From assembly GCA_910575075.1 (NCBI GenBank), contig CAJTCY010000022.1, positions 21,884 through 85,883 of the forward strand: DNA of 64,000 nucleotides, read 5' to 3'. Position 1 is the stretch's first letter; every line of letters starts with the position of its first letter. The position numbers and the translations under genes were made by a program. This DNA comes from Lachnospiraceae bacterium (GTDB lineage: Bacteria; Bacillota; Clostridia; Lachnospirales; Lachnospiraceae). The notes below the pieces were generated by a model. That model did not search any database. It was not told the origin of the DNA and was given only the letters and a program-made list of their open reading frames with translations. Shown piece by piece: positions 8,906-17,591 of the stretch.

Positions 8906-9166
8906 CATCTACCATGCTGCCTCATGTCTTGATCAAGCAAACGAATAGAACAAAGTGGGTAAGCCCACTTCAACTCCTCTAACCCCTCATTCTTGAAGGG
9001 CTGCCCACTTTGACGCGCCGAGTGCAGTCGCTTTAGCGACATATTTCTTCTTGCACGAGTACCCTCGCTTCGCTGGGGCAGACCCTGCGCATATTGTTTT
9101 TTTATTCTATAGGAAGGCACTTTCACGCTTTAGCGTGACAAGTTCTTTCTATAGAATAAAAAATAA
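8906..9166. other. Hairpin-rich intergenic region between dapF and argS
   Basis: No gene seen. It contains AAGTGGG-taag-CCCACTT (about 8953-8970), a short TCGCTTTAGCGA palindrome (about 9028-9039) and the family C hairpin at 9104-9157. Probably the dapF 3' end and repeat debris. Confidence 0.5.
9104..9157. repeat. Family C hairpin element
   Basis: Outer arms ATTCTATAGGAA / TTCTTTCTATAGAAT enclose an inner palindrome TCACGCTTTAGCGTGA. A related copy is at 50110-50165, and half copies (GGAAAGACCTTGTCACG) abut the right ends of two family A elements near 7941 and 47046. Followed by A-rich DNA, so it could act as a terminator for dapF on one strand only. Confidence 0.65.
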
Positions 9167-9195
9167 GTGACATCTGCCATACTTTTTGTTATGAT
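9167..9195 (+). promoter_or_regulatory. Promoter of argS
   Basis: GTGACA (9167-9172), 17-bp spacer, TATGAT (9190-9195); about 35 bp upstream of the ATG. Good sigma-A match. No T-box leader fits in the remaining space. Confidence 0.6.
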
Positions 9196-9233
9196 AAAAA
9201 GAACAGTGTAACGAAGGAAGGAATGAGAAAGAT

Positions 9234-11003
9234 ATGGAAAAGATATTAGATCTTATCAGCAGTGAAATAGTGAAAGCTTTTCAGGCAAATGGATATGATG
9301 AAAAGTATGGCAGGGTGACTTTTTCTAACCGGCCGGATTTGTGCGAATATCAGTGCAACGGCGCTATGGCGGCCGCAAAAGAATATAAATGCGCACCTTT
9401 TATGATATCTGACAAGATTGCAGAGAGCTTAAAAGAGAATACGATGTTCGAGGCTGTGGATTCTGTGAAACCAGGATTTTTAAATTTAAAATTAAATCCG
9501 GAGTATTTAGCAGAGTATCTGAGAAATATGGCGAAGGACGAGGAACGCCTGGGCTGTGATAAATGTGAGCATCCCAAGACTATCATGATCGATTACGGCG
9601 GCCCTAATGTGGCAAAGCCTCTTCATGTGGGGCATCTGCGCTCTGCGATTATCGGCGAGAGCGTCAAACGGATTGGAAAATTTATGGGGCATACCATGAT
9701 TGGGGACGTACATCTGGGAGACTGGGGCCTGCAGATGGGATTGATTATTACCGAATTGCAGGAACGTAAACCGCACCTGGTCTATTTTGACGAATCTTAT
9801 TCGGGGGACTATCCGGCAGATCCGCCTTTTACCATTGGAGAGCTGGAAGAGATTTACCCTGCGGCAAGTGCAAAATCGAAAGAAGATGAAACTTATAAAG
9901 AGGCGGCGATGCAGGCGACTTATGAATTGCAGCATGGAAGAAAAGGATATCAGGCATTGCTCAGCCATATTTTAAATGTGTCGGTCAGTGATCTGAAACG
10001 CAATTATGAGAATTTAAATGTTTCTTTTGAGCTGTGGAAAGGTGAATCAGATGCTCAGCCCTATATTCCGGATATGGTGGAGAAGATGAAAAAAGACGGA
10101 CATGCGTATATCAGCGAGGGAGCTCTGGTGGTGGATGTAAAGGAAGATACAGATACCAAGGAGGTTCCGCCCTGCATGATTTTAAAATCAGACGGAGCTT
10201 CTCTTTACAACACAACGGATCTGGCAACCATAGTCTGGCGCATGAGAGATTATCATCCAGATGAGATGATCTATGTGGTGGACAAGCGGCAGGAACTGTA
10301 TTTTACCCAGGTATTCCGCTGTGCCAGGAAGACGGGGTTGGTGGAACCAAAGACGCAGCTGAAATTCCTGGGATTCGGTACAATGAACGGCAAAGACGGG
10401 AAACCTTTTAAAACCAGGGAAGGCGGTGTGATGCGTCTGGAATATCTGGTGTCAAATATCAATGATGAGATGTATAAGAAAATCGCGGACAACCATACGG
10501 TGGAAGAAGAAGAGGGCAGAAAGACGGCCAAAGTTGTGGCGCTTTCGGCTATCAAATATGGAGATTTGTCCAATCAGGCATCCAAAGATTATGTCTTTGA
10601 TGTCGAACGGTTTACGTCTTTTGAGGGAAATACCGGACCGTATATACTCTATACGATTGTAAGAATTAAGTCTATTCTGAAGAAATATCAGGCAGAAAAA
10701 AATCTTCCGCCGCAGGCAAAGATTCTGGCCGCACATTCTGACAGCGAAAAGGCGTTGATGCTGGAACTGTGCAAGTTTAATGGCGTTATGGAAAATGCGT
10801 TTGAAGAGACGGCGCCTCATAAGATCTGCGCCTACATTTATGACCTTGCTAATGCATTTAATCATTTCTATCATGAGACAAGGATTATGGCAGAAGAAGA
10901 TGAGACTGTGCAGGCAGGGTATATCTGCCTGCTGGAGCTGACCAGGCAGGCATTAGAACTCTGCATTGATGTATTAGGGTTTGAAGCGCCGGAGCGGATG
11001 TAA
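9234..11003 (+). CDS. argS: Arginyl-tRNA synthetase
   Basis: Class I aminoacyl-tRNA synthetase that charges tRNA-Arg. An N-terminal Add-1 domain is followed by the HIGH-type motif H131-VGH with conserved surroundings (ANVAKPLHVGHLRS-type context here reads GPNVAKPLHVGHLRSA). The KMSKS loop is replaced by the variant FKTREGGVMRLEYLV, usual for ArgRS. The C-terminal DALR anticodon-binding domain ends with LELTRQALELCIDVLGFEAP. Length 589, normal. AAGGAAGG lies upstream of the ATG. Confidence 0.96.
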   Translation: MEKILDLISSEIVKAFQANGYDEKYGRVTFSNRPDLCEYQCNGAMAAAKEYKCAPFMISDKIAESLKENTMFEAVDSVKPGFLNLKLNPEYLAEYLRNMAKDEERLGCDKCEHPKTIMIDYGGPNVAKPLHVGHLRSAIIGESVKRIGKFMGHTMIGDVHLGDWGLQMGLIITELQERKPHLVYFDESYSGDYPADPPFTIGELEEIYPAASAKSKEDETYKEAAMQATYELQHGRKGYQALLSHILNVSVSDLKRNYENLNVSFELWKGESDAQPYIPDMVEKMKKDGHAYISEGALVVDVKEDTDTKEVPPCMILKSDGASLYNTTDLATIVWRMRDYHPDEMIYVVDKRQELYFTQVFRCARKTGLVEPKTQLKFLGFGTMNGKDGKPFKTREGGVMRLEYLVSNINDEMYKKIADNHTVEEEEGRKTAKVVALSAIKYGDLSNQASKDYVFDVERFTSFEGNTGPYILYTIVRIKSILKKYQAEKNLPPQAKILAAHSDSEKALMLELCKFNGVMENAFEETAPHKICAYIYDLANAFNHFYHETRIMAEEDETVQAGYICLLELTRQALELCIDVLGFEAPERM

Positions 11004-11014
11004 CAACCCCCAAA

Positions 11015-12136
11015 TTATAAATGATGTGATTCCATAGATTCAATCAGATCGCAGATTTTTTGAGCGGCATCTCTGGAGATATGTGCTTTTTGATTTTGTT
11101 TTAAGCGCTGAACCTTCTGGGGATGCCGTATAAGCTTCTGTCCAAGTCTGGCCTGGCGCCAAGTGCTTTTTGCGAAAAGAGACATTCCATGTTTGCGGAA
11201 AAATAACCGGTTTCTCGTCTCGCATCCTGGAATGGGCGTAGTGTGTATCAGGGGAATTCCGGTTACAGCAGCTTCTGTGGAGGAAAGACCGCCGGGTTTG
11301 GAAAACAGGAGATCACAGGCTTGCATGTAGAGCGCCATTTCATTGGTAATTCCCAAAACACTGATTCCTGTGTCTTTTCGGAAGCGCCGTTTTAGTTTTT
11401 GCCTGAGCGCATCGTTTTTACCGCAGATTACAATGATATGCTCTTGTTTTTTGCGGCAGAGGGCCAGATATTTTACCAGTTTTTTTACTTTGCCTGCTCC
11501 CATGCTCCCGCCTACTACCAGGTAATATACCACATTGGGGGAAAGCCCCAGTTTTTTTCTTGCCTGTTCTTTGGTGAGGGCAGAGGTAAAAGCGCTGCGC
11601 ACAGGAATTCCCAGAGGTTTTATTTTATCTGGTGAGATTCCGCGGCGGACAAATTCTTTTGTCAGGGATTTATGGGGAATGACATAATAATCGCAGTCAG
11701 TTTCTTCGGTAAACGGGATACAGGCGTAGTCAGTGGCGATAAAAATTGATTTGGGGCAGGGAATGCCTTTTTGTTTCATAGAAGTAAAAATTTCTGCCGG
11801 AAACAAGTGGGGAGCCACCATTACATCGGCGGGATGTTCTTCCAGATAGGAGGACATAAGGTTTGTCATATGCCCATTGGCATGGAAGACAGGAGATTTA
11901 AAGGGCAGTTTTGTAACCATCATGCCAAGCCGGTAGGCAAAACCGAACAGCTTTGGCTGTCTCTGTACCAGTTTTACATAAAAAGAGCCAACGTGCCTGG
12001 CAGCCAGGTTTTGTGATAAGTGAAAAGGATCTTTCATTTCAGCGTGGTGTCCTCTGCGCTTTAACTCTTCTAAGACGGCAAATCCGGCAGTGTTGTGTCC
12101 GCCGCCGGTATCACAGGATAAAATCAGAATATTCAT
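11015..12136 (-). CDS. MGDG-synthase-type glycosyltransferase (diacylglycerol glucosyltransferase-like)
   Basis: GT28-family glycosyltransferase related to UgtP/MGDG synthases, which add sugar from UDP-glucose or UDP-galactose to diacylglycerol at the inner face of the membrane. The N-terminal nucleotide-free domain starts with LILSCDTGGGHNTAG, and the C-terminal donor site contains SKPGGLSSTEAAVTGIPLI. Its start overlaps the end of plsY by 4 bp (ATGA), so the two are translationally coupled; a glycerolipid role agrees with that partner. Sugar specificity cannot be told from sequence. Confidence 0.85.
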   Translation of the reverse strand: MNILILSCDTGGGHNTAGFAVLEELKRRGHHAEMKDPFHLSQNLAARHVGSFYVKLVQRQPKLFGFAYRLGMMVTKLPFKSPVFHANGHMTNLMSSYLEEHPADVMVAPHLFPAEIFTSMKQKGIPCPKSIFIATDYACIPFTEETDCDYYVIPHKSLTKEFVRRGISPDKIKPLGIPVRSAFTSALTKEQARKKLGLSPNVVYYLVVGGSMGAGKVKKLVKYLALCRKKQEHIIVICGKNDALRQKLKRRFRKDTGISVLGITNEMALYMQACDLLFSKPGGLSSTEAAVTGIPLIHTTPIPGCETRNRLFFRKHGMSLFAKSTWRQARLGQKLIRHPQKVQRLKQNQKAHISRDAAQKICDLIESMESHHL

Positions 12137-12729
12137 AATAACTTCACCTTACATTGTTCTTTTTTTTCGTCGCAGGTCATCAGTTTGGAAACAATGGTAC
12201 CTGAAATCAACAGCATCCCCCAGCGCACAGCTGCAATTTTTACAGTCAGAAAGGTAAGAACCGCCGCACTGACATATGAGGCAAGTGTTCGGTAATAGTG
12301 TGGGGAGATGACTAAAACCGTAGAAAATAATATAAAACAGGCGGCCAGTATTACTGCCGGGACAATGAAAGGGCAGAGTCCCAGCAGACATCCAAAGGAG
12401 ACCGCAATCCCTTTTCCGCCCTGGAAATGATAGAACAGGGGAAAAACATGACCCAGTACCGGGGCTGCCAGAATCAGGGCAAGTGATAAATCCCCATGGT
12501 CTGTCTGCAGCAGGAACAGCCATACCGGGAAAAAGCCTTTGGCGATATCACAAAAGAGTGTGAGTATCCCGCACAGAAATCCGCCTTTTGTAAATGCATT
12601 TGCGGTACCGGGATTCCCGTCGCGTGTTCCGGCAGTGACATCCCTGTGACTGATGAAGCGTCCCCAGACATGTGCATATAATACACTGCCGGAGAGATAT
12701 CCCGCCAGCATAAAAAAAAGAGTTCTCAT
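12133..12729 (-). CDS. plsY: Glycerol-3-phosphate acyltransferase PlsY-like
   Basis: Integral membrane enzyme that acylates glycerol-3-phosphate with acyl-phosphate in the first step of phospholipid synthesis. Five or so hydrophobic helices, the N-terminal GYLSGSVLYAH segment, a glycine-rich motif RDGNPGTANAF in place of the usual GSGNPGATN, and the binding motif FQGGKGIAVSFG. I start it at 12729 because AGGAGGT precedes that ATG on the minus strand, giving 198 residues, the usual size; longer frames add non-conserved residues. The altered first motif suggests a second, divergent PlsY copy dedicated to the glycolipid gene next to it. Confidence 0.85.
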   Translation of the reverse strand: MRTLFFMLAGYLSGSVLYAHVWGRFISHRDVTAGTRDGNPGTANAFTKGGFLCGILTLFCDIAKGFFPVWLFLLQTDHGDLSLALILAAPVLGHVFPLFYHFQGGKGIAVSFGCLLGLCPFIVPAVILAACFILFSTVLVISPHYYRTLASYVSAAVLTFLTVKIAAVRWGMLLISGTIVSKLMTCDEKKEQCKVKLL

Positions 12730-12778
12730 GGTTGTCTGACCTCCTGTGGTATGTAATTTTTCTGGACAGCAGGAAGAA

Positions 12779-13123
12779 CTAAAGATTACTTCCGTTCCAG
12801 CCCCAGTGTGAGACGGCCTCATATTTTATATAAATATGATCTGCCGGGATATTCAATACTTCATGAAAAATGGTACAGATTTCAGAGGTCAGGGCAGAAA
12901 AAGCATCTTTGTTCTCACTGCCGAATACTTTTACTTCCACAAATGCGGTGGGAGTACTGTTATCTCCGCGGAAATACAGGTGATATTCCGGTTCAAATCC
13001 AGTCATCAGCCAGCTTTCACTCTTGCCGGGAATCAAAGAAATTGCCTGCCCAAGCCTTGAGACCAGCGTCTGTTCCTGTTCCTTAGATAATGTAACACTT
13101 ATTTTTGAATTGATAAATGGCAT
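12779..13123 (-). CDS. Macrophage migration inhibitory factor (MIF)/phenylpyruvate tautomerase-like protein
   Basis: Small cytoplasmic tautomerase-superfamily protein of 114 residues, the same length as MIF. The start at 13123 (AGGAGG upstream) leaves Pro as the second residue (MPFINSKISVTL), the N-terminal proline that is the catalytic base after Met removal. Other family features are IPGKSESWLM, with the conserved active-site Lys, and the C-terminal NWGWNGS-like SHWGWNGSNL. Bacterial MIF homologues are usually of unknown physiological substrate. Probably transcribed with plsY and the glycosyltransferase. Confidence 0.88.
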   Translation of the reverse strand: MPFINSKISVTLSKEQEQTLVSRLGQAISLIPGKSESWLMTGFEPEYHLYFRGDNSTPTAFVEVKVFGSENKDAFSALTSEICTIFHEVLNIPADHIYIKYEAVSHWGWNGSNL

Positions 13124-13399
13124 GATAATTACCTCCTGATAATTTTTTCTCGCTTTCATGCGATGCATGGCGCACGCTTCGCGGTAAGAATCTTAAGGGG
13201 ATTCTGGAATTATTATAGTGATTCTGGACAGTTCTGTCAATTCTTTCAGAACAGAGTTTCGTGTTTGACGCGGCGTATGGCTGTTAGTTTAAGGGGCAAC
13301 GGATTGTTGCTTGCCATTTCAAGCGGAAAATGATAGCCTGAGGATAACGCGAAGGAAGATAAATGCAGAGCGAATAACATTGGGAAGGGAATGTGGTTT

Positions 13400-14359
13400 A
13401 TGGAAAAGAGCGTAGGAGAGAAATTAAAAGAATGCCGCACAGGGCGGCAATGGAGCCAGCAGGAGCTTGCAGAACAGCTTCATGTGACCAGACAGGCAGT
13501 TTCCAACTGGGAGAGGGATAAAACGCTGCCGGATGTGTATATGATAAAAGAGATTGCAGCCGTATTTGATATGACGTTAGATGAATACATGGAAAATACC
13601 AGACAGGCAGAAGTGAAAATGCCAAAGCTGCCAGGCAGATTGACGGCAGCGACAGCGGCAGTGATTTTCCTGTATCTGATCATTGGCGCAATTACAGGGA
13701 AAATCATGGTTGACCTTGTGGTGGGGATGGCTGTTATCAGTATTTTCTGCCAGATGTTCGTACATCTGTACTTATCTGGTGCTGTAAAAAGCGGTAATTT
13801 TTCCATGCTGGCTGGTTATGACAGCAAGGTAGAGTATCGGGTGGAAGAGGTTAAAAAGGTATTGATACAGATGGATGTGCATAATTCCTGTTCTGCTTTT
13901 GGCGCTGTGCTCCTGCTTGGACTTTGTGGATTTCTGGAGCAGGAGATGGGAGAAACTGTCTGTGTCTGCGTGATCCTGTCTTATTGCATTGATTTGACCC
14001 TGGCAATCTGTTTTACCAATTATCGGAACATTGAGCGCACTATGGTACGGGAAAAAGACCAGAAGACGGCAAAGGCGGGATATCTCTCGCTCTGCTGGTA
14101 CCTGGGCTGGATATTTGCCTGGATCGGAGCCACGATTGCAAAATTTGAACTAAAATCCATAGAGAATAATTCTCAGGAAGCAGTCGGTTATCTGGGCTGG
14201 ACATTTTTGTTCCTGCTGGCTGCCACGGCAGAATTGTTTTATGAACAGCATCGGGCAAAAAAAGAAGTGGAGGCAGAGCGGGAATACAAAGCTGGGAAAG
14301 CTCTTGGGATCAGCAGTCTGCTGGCGGCAGGGCTTATGCTGGGGATGCTGTTTTATTAA
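13400..14359 (+). CDS. XRE-family regulator fused to a membrane domain
   Basis: An N-terminal Cro/C1 helix-turn-helix (about residues 5-60: LKECRTGRQWSQQELAEQLH, RQAVSNWERDKTLPDVYMI) is followed by a linker and about six hydrophobic helices. This HTH-plus-membrane layout is common in Bacillota and usually senses envelope or membrane state, but the ligand is unknown. The start at 13400 sits 9 bp after AAGGGA; the ATG at 13391 is too close to it. Monocistronic. No target gene can be named from context. Confidence 0.85.
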   Translation: MEKSVGEKLKECRTGRQWSQQELAEQLHVTRQAVSNWERDKTLPDVYMIKEIAAVFDMTLDEYMENTRQAEVKMPKLPGRLTAATAAVIFLYLIIGAITGKIMVDLVVGMAVISIFCQMFVHLYLSGAVKSGNFSMLAGYDSKVEYRVEEVKKVLIQMDVHNSCSAFGAVLLLGLCGFLEQEMGETVCVCVILSYCIDLTLAICFTNYRNIERTMVREKDQKTAKAGYLSLCWYLGWIFAWIGATIAKFELKSIENNSQEAVGYLGWTFLFLLAATAELFYEQHRAKKEVEAEREYKAGKALGISSLLAAGLMLGMLFY

Positions 14360-14430
14360 AATTTCATACATATTTTCCGTAAAGCAGAGAATACTATCAG
14401 GGACAAATATTATATGGAAAGGAGATTCCT

Positions 14431-14616
14431 ATGAACCCAATATCAGAAAAGGAATTATCTGCATTAAATGATCTGCTTACCGGAGAAGAACTTCTGATTA
14501 AGAAATTCCAGGTGCTGGCAGATAACTGCAGCGACACGGAAATCAAGGCAAAGTTTACCGAGATTTCCAATGAACACAAGGAACATTTCCGTTCCCTGTA
14601 TTCACAGTTGAGTTAA
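14431..14616 (+). CDS. Small spore-coat/ferritin-like helical protein
   Basis: A 61-residue helical protein (MNPISEKELSALNDLLTGEE start) that resembles the N-terminal half of CotF/ferritin-like coat proteins, with regularly spaced Glu and His. AAAGGAG precedes the ATG. It is followed 26 bp later by a recognisable Coat F protein and shares a downstream terminator with it, so the two probably act together in the spore coat. Confidence 0.65.
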   Translation: MNPISEKELSALNDLLTGEELLIKKFQVLADNCSDTEIKAKFTEISNEHKEHFRSLYSQLS

Positions 14617-14642
14617 TAATCGGAAAAATCAGGAGGTAAAAT

Positions 14643-14918
14643 ATGCAGCAGTCATTTTATTCAGAAAAAGAGATGTTTGCGGACGCGCTGACCGCAGAAA
14701 AAACAGCGACTACCCTTTACAACACTTTTTCCAATGAGTGTGTCCACAGCAATGTGAGGAATGCAATTTTGGACTGCCTGGAAAAAGAGCATAATATTCA
14801 GAATGAAGTGTTCAATATGATGCACGACAGAGGATATTATCCTACGCCTTCAGCAGAAACTCAGAAAATAGATGAAGCAAAGCAGAAGTTTGGGCAGTGT
14901 ATGCAGAACTTTTCATAG
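14643..14918 (+). CDS. Spore coat protein, CotF family
   Basis: A 91-residue Coat F domain protein: the segments MFADALTAEKTATTLYNTFS and RNAILDCLEKEHNIQNEVFN and the C-terminal HDRGYYPTPSA are typical of the family. Predicted cytoplasmic in the mother cell and assembled on the spore surface. AGGAGG site upstream; terminator directly downstream. Confidence 0.85.
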   Translation: MQQSFYSEKEMFADALTAEKTATTLYNTFSNECVHSNVRNAILDCLEKEHNIQNEVFNMMHDRGYYPTPSAETQKIDEAKQKFGQCMQNFS

Positions 14919-14922
14919 GTTT

Positions 14923-14955
14923 AAAAAGGAATCTTGCTCGCAGGATTCCTTTTTG
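14923..14955 (+). terminator. Intrinsic terminator of the coat-protein operon
   Basis: AAAAAGGAATC (14923-14933) pairs with GGATTCCTTTTT (14943-14955), loop of nine bases, T run included in the right arm. Confidence 0.85.
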
Positions 14956-14971
14956 GTATGCAGATATTTTG

Positions 14972-15010
14972 TTTGAGTTTCCCCATTTTATGATTTTATA
15001 GTACCAAAAC
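14972..15010. repeat. Family D repeat, partial copy
   Basis: GAGTTTCCCCATTTTAT followed by a TTTTATAGTACCAAAA block matches the inverse of the palindrome at 34753-34809. Only one arm is present here. It lies just upstream of the promoter of the receiver-(p)ppGpp synthetase gene. Confidence 0.45.
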
Positions 15011-15019
15011 ATTTTGATA

Positions 15020-15047
15020 TTGAATAATCAGTAAATCTTGCTATAAT
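15020..15047 (+). promoter_or_regulatory. Promoter of the receiver-(p)ppGpp synthetase gene
   Basis: TTGAAT (15020-15025), 16-bp spacer, TATAAT (15042-15047). The 136-bp leader that follows contains short GC-rich inverted repeats of unclear role. Confidence 0.6.
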
Positions 15048-15183
15048 ATCAATGGAAGTATTTTTCTCTTATCAATTGTAGAAAATACCTTTACCGCACT
15101 GCGCGGAGGGAAACATATTGCTGAGGCAGTCCGCGGCAGGCGGAAAATCTCACAAACTGAGATTTGATTAAGTGGAGGCTGAT

Positions 15184-16254
15184 ATGCAAAAGATACTGGT
15201 AGTAGACGATGTGGAAGTCAATCGTGAATTACTACGTTATATATTGGAAGATGACTACATAATTGAAATGGCAGCAGATGGAGAGGAGGCCATGCAGAAG
15301 CTGCAGGGATCTCTGAACGAGACATCGGCCATTCTTCTGGATCTGCAGATGCCTAAGGTGGATGGTTTTGCCATGATTGAGGCTTTGCGAGAACGGGGAT
15401 GGATGCAAAGGTTTCCTGTGCTCGTTATCAGTGGTGAATATTCTATTGATGTGGAGACCAGATGCCTGGAATTAGGGGTTTCTGATTTTATCCACAAACC
15501 TTTCGGGAGCTCTGTAGTCAAAAACAGGATAAAAAATGCCATGGATCTGTTTTTTACCAGGAACAGGCTGGAACGGAAAGTAGAAGAGCAGGCAGAAGCG
15601 CTCAAAGAGCAGTATGAAATTATACAGATTCAGTCAGAAAAGCTGCGTCAGGAGAAATCATTTAACAGGCTGATGATGGAGTACCGATCAGCGATCATGG
15701 AGGTGGAAACCAGGCTTAAGGTGCTGAATGAGGAGTTTTCTCAGGAGTTTAACCGTAATCCTTTTGAAGCCATCAAGAGCCGATTAAAATCTCCGGCAAG
15801 TATTTTTGAAAAATTGGAACGGAAGGGTTATCCGGTGACTTTAGAGAGTATTCGGGAAAATCTGACAGATGTGGCGGGGCTGCGGGTTATCTGTTCCTTT
15901 CCAGATGATATTTACCGTCTGGCAGATCTTCTGACCAAGCAGGATGATATTGTTATCGTGCGGGAAAAGGATTATATCAGAAATCCCAAATCCAATGGCT
16001 ACCGAAGCCTGCATTTTATTTTAAGCGTGCCGATTTTTCTCTCTAATGAGAAGAAATATATGAATGCAGAAGTGCAGTTCCGTACCATTGCCATGGATTT
16101 CTGGGCAAGCCTGGAACATAAATTAAAGTATAAAAAAGACGTAGACAGTGCAGATGAGATTGTAGGGATGCTCAAAGATTGTGCAGATTCCATAGAAGCG
16201 CTGGACTATCAGATGCAGGAGATACGTAATAAGATTGACCGCTCCAGGCAATAA
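15184..16254 (+). CDS. Response-regulator receiver fused to a RelA/SpoT-type (p)ppGpp synthetase
   Basis: A 356-residue fusion. Residues 1-120 are a receiver domain with acidic pocket VDDVE, phospho-acceptor D53 in AILLDLQMPKVDG and conserved Lys in HKPFG. A charged coiled coil (about 125-180) leads to a RelA_SpoT synthetase domain (about 185-350) of the small alarmone synthetase type: R200-x-K-S..S motif (SRLKSPASIFEKL), G-loop Y273 in NPKSNGYRSLH, and catalytic E296 in AEVQFRT followed by MDFWASLEHKLKY. No hydrolase domain. So alarmone synthesis appears to be controlled by phosphorylation; no partner kinase is adjacent. Start at the ATG after GTGGAGG; the GTG at 15172 lies within that site. 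Confidence 0.9.
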   Translation: MQKILVVDDVEVNRELLRYILEDDYIIEMAADGEEAMQKLQGSLNETSAILLDLQMPKVDGFAMIEALRERGWMQRFPVLVISGEYSIDVETRCLELGVSDFIHKPFGSSVVKNRIKNAMDLFFTRNRLERKVEEQAEALKEQYEIIQIQSEKLRQEKSFNRLMMEYRSAIMEVETRLKVLNEEFSQEFNRNPFEAIKSRLKSPASIFEKLERKGYPVTLESIRENLTDVAGLRVICSFPDDIYRLADLLTKQDDIVIVREKDYIRNPKSNGYRSLHFILSVPIFLSNEKKYMNAEVQFRTIAMDFWASLEHKLKYKKDVDSADEIVGMLKDCADSIEALDYQMQEIRNKIDRSRQ

Positions 16255-16299
16255 TAGAACAGCTTATTTTTGCTGTACCAGGCGGTCAGTGTTCCCGGC

Positions 16300-16328
16300 T
16301 TGACAGGAAAGTAGGCTTATATTATAGT
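16300..16328 (+). promoter_or_regulatory. Strong sigma-A promoter of trpS
   Basis: Consensus TTGACA (16300-16305), 17-bp spacer, TATAGT (16323-16328), about 42 bp before the ATG. The short leader leaves no room for a T-box. Confidence 0.8.
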
Positions 16329-16370
16329 GTAAGGAACAGAAAACTTGAGAAAAACAGGTGAGGACAGATT

Positions 16371-17456
16371 ATGAGTAAAATTATTTTAACAGGTGACAGG
16401 CCTACGGGGAAACTCCATGTGGGACATTATGTGGGTTCCTTGAGACGGAGAGTAGAGCTGCAAAATTCTGGGGAATATGACAAAATATTTATTATGATTG
16501 CAGATGCGCAGGCATTGACAGATAATGCGGATAATCCGGAAAAGGTACGTCAGAATGTGGTGGAAGTTGCGCTGGATTATATGGCATGCGGGCTCGACCC
16601 TGACAAATCAACGTTGTTTATTCAGTCTCAGATTCCCCAATTGTGCGAGCTGTCTTTTTATTATATGAATCTGGTGACCGTGTCCCGTCTTCAGCGGAAT
16701 CCTACGGTAAAAGCAGAGATTCAAATGCGCAATTTTGAGGCCAGCATTCCAGTGGGATTTTTTACATATCCTATCAGCCAGGCGGCGGATATCACTGCGT
16801 TTCAGGCGACTACAGTTCCAGTGGGAGAGGACCAGATGCCTATGATAGAGCAGACCAGAGAGATTGTCCATAAATTTAATTCTGTATATGGAGAGACTTT
16901 GACAGAACCGCAGATTCTGCTTCCGGATAACCAGGCATGTATGCGTCTGCCCGGAATCGACGGTAAGGCGAAGATGAGCAAATCCCTTGGCAACTGTATT
17001 TATCTGTCAGAGGAAGCGGATGAGATTAAAAAGAAAGTCATGAGTATGTTTACCGATCCCAACCATCTTCGTGTAGAAGATCCTGGTTCTCTGGAAGGAA
17101 ACACGGTATTTACGTATCTGGATGCCTTCTGCCGGGAGGAACATTTTGAGAGGTATCTGCCGGATTATGCAAATCTGGATGAGTTAAAGGCCCATTACCA
17201 ACGCGGAGGACTGGGAGATGTAAAGGTAAAGAAATTCCTGAACAATGTGCTGCAGGAAGAACTGGAGCCTATTCGTAACCGCAGAAAAGAATTGCAGAAG
17301 GATATTCCGTACATTTATGAAGTATTGAAAAAGGGAAGCGAAGAGGCAGAACGTGCAGCGGCAGAGACTTTGGAGGGAGTGCGCAATGCAATGAAAATTA
17401 ATTATTTTGCAGATGAAACATTGATTCAGGAACAGTCGGAGAAATTCAAAGGATAA
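16371..17456 (+). CDS. trpS: Tryptophanyl-tRNA synthetase
   Basis: Class I synthetase that charges tRNA-Trp. The N-terminal [20 protein letters not shown] contains the HIGH-type motif HVGH, and [10 protein letters not shown] is a canonical KMSKS loop. Length 361, a little longer than the B. subtilis type (330) and like the second clostridial subgroup ([10 protein letters not shown] version). The AGGTGAGG segment upstream is a moderate ribosome site. Monocistronic with its own promoter and terminator. Confidence 0.96.
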   Translation: MSKIILTGDRPTGKLHVGHYVGSLRRRVELQNSGEYDKIFIMIADAQALTDNADNPEKVRQNVVEVALDYMACGLDPDKSTLFIQSQIPQLCELSFYYMNLVTVSRLQRNPTVKAEIQMRNFEASIPVGFFTYPISQAADITAFQATTVPVGEDQMPMIEQTREIVHKFNSVYGETLTEPQILLPDNQACMRLPGIDGKAKMSKSLGNCIYLSEEADEIKKKVMSMFTDPNHLRVEDPGSLEGNTVFTYLDAFCREEHFERYLPDYANLDELKAHYQRGGLGDVKVKKFLNNVLQEELEPIRNRRKELQKDIPYIYEVLKKGSEEAERAAAETLEGVRNAMKINYFADETLIQEQSEKFKG

Positions 17457-17522
17457 GATCTTGTGCGGGTGCGCATATTATTTTGCCTTATTCGTCCCCA
17501 ACGTCATCTTATAAGAGAACGA

Positions 17523-17560
17523 AAGCCCGGGAGAGAGCACAAGCTCATCCGGGCTTTTTG
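17523..17560 (+). terminator. Intrinsic terminator of trpS
   Basis: AAGCCCGG (17523-17530) pairs with CCGGGCTT (17549-17556), followed by T's. Because the LUD gene ends at 17592 on the other strand, it may serve both. Confidence 0.8.
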
Positions 17561-17591
17561 AGACAATACTTTTTGACAGGGGATGGTCAGA

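Noticed and set aside
12808..13086. Plus-strand frames opposite the MIF-like gene
   Set aside because: The minus-strand product has a clear family and ribosome site; the opposite frames have neither.
16255..16370. T-box leader before trpS
   Set aside because: The distance from the consensus promoter to the ATG is about 42 bp, too short for a T-box, and no T-box sequence or terminator is visible.
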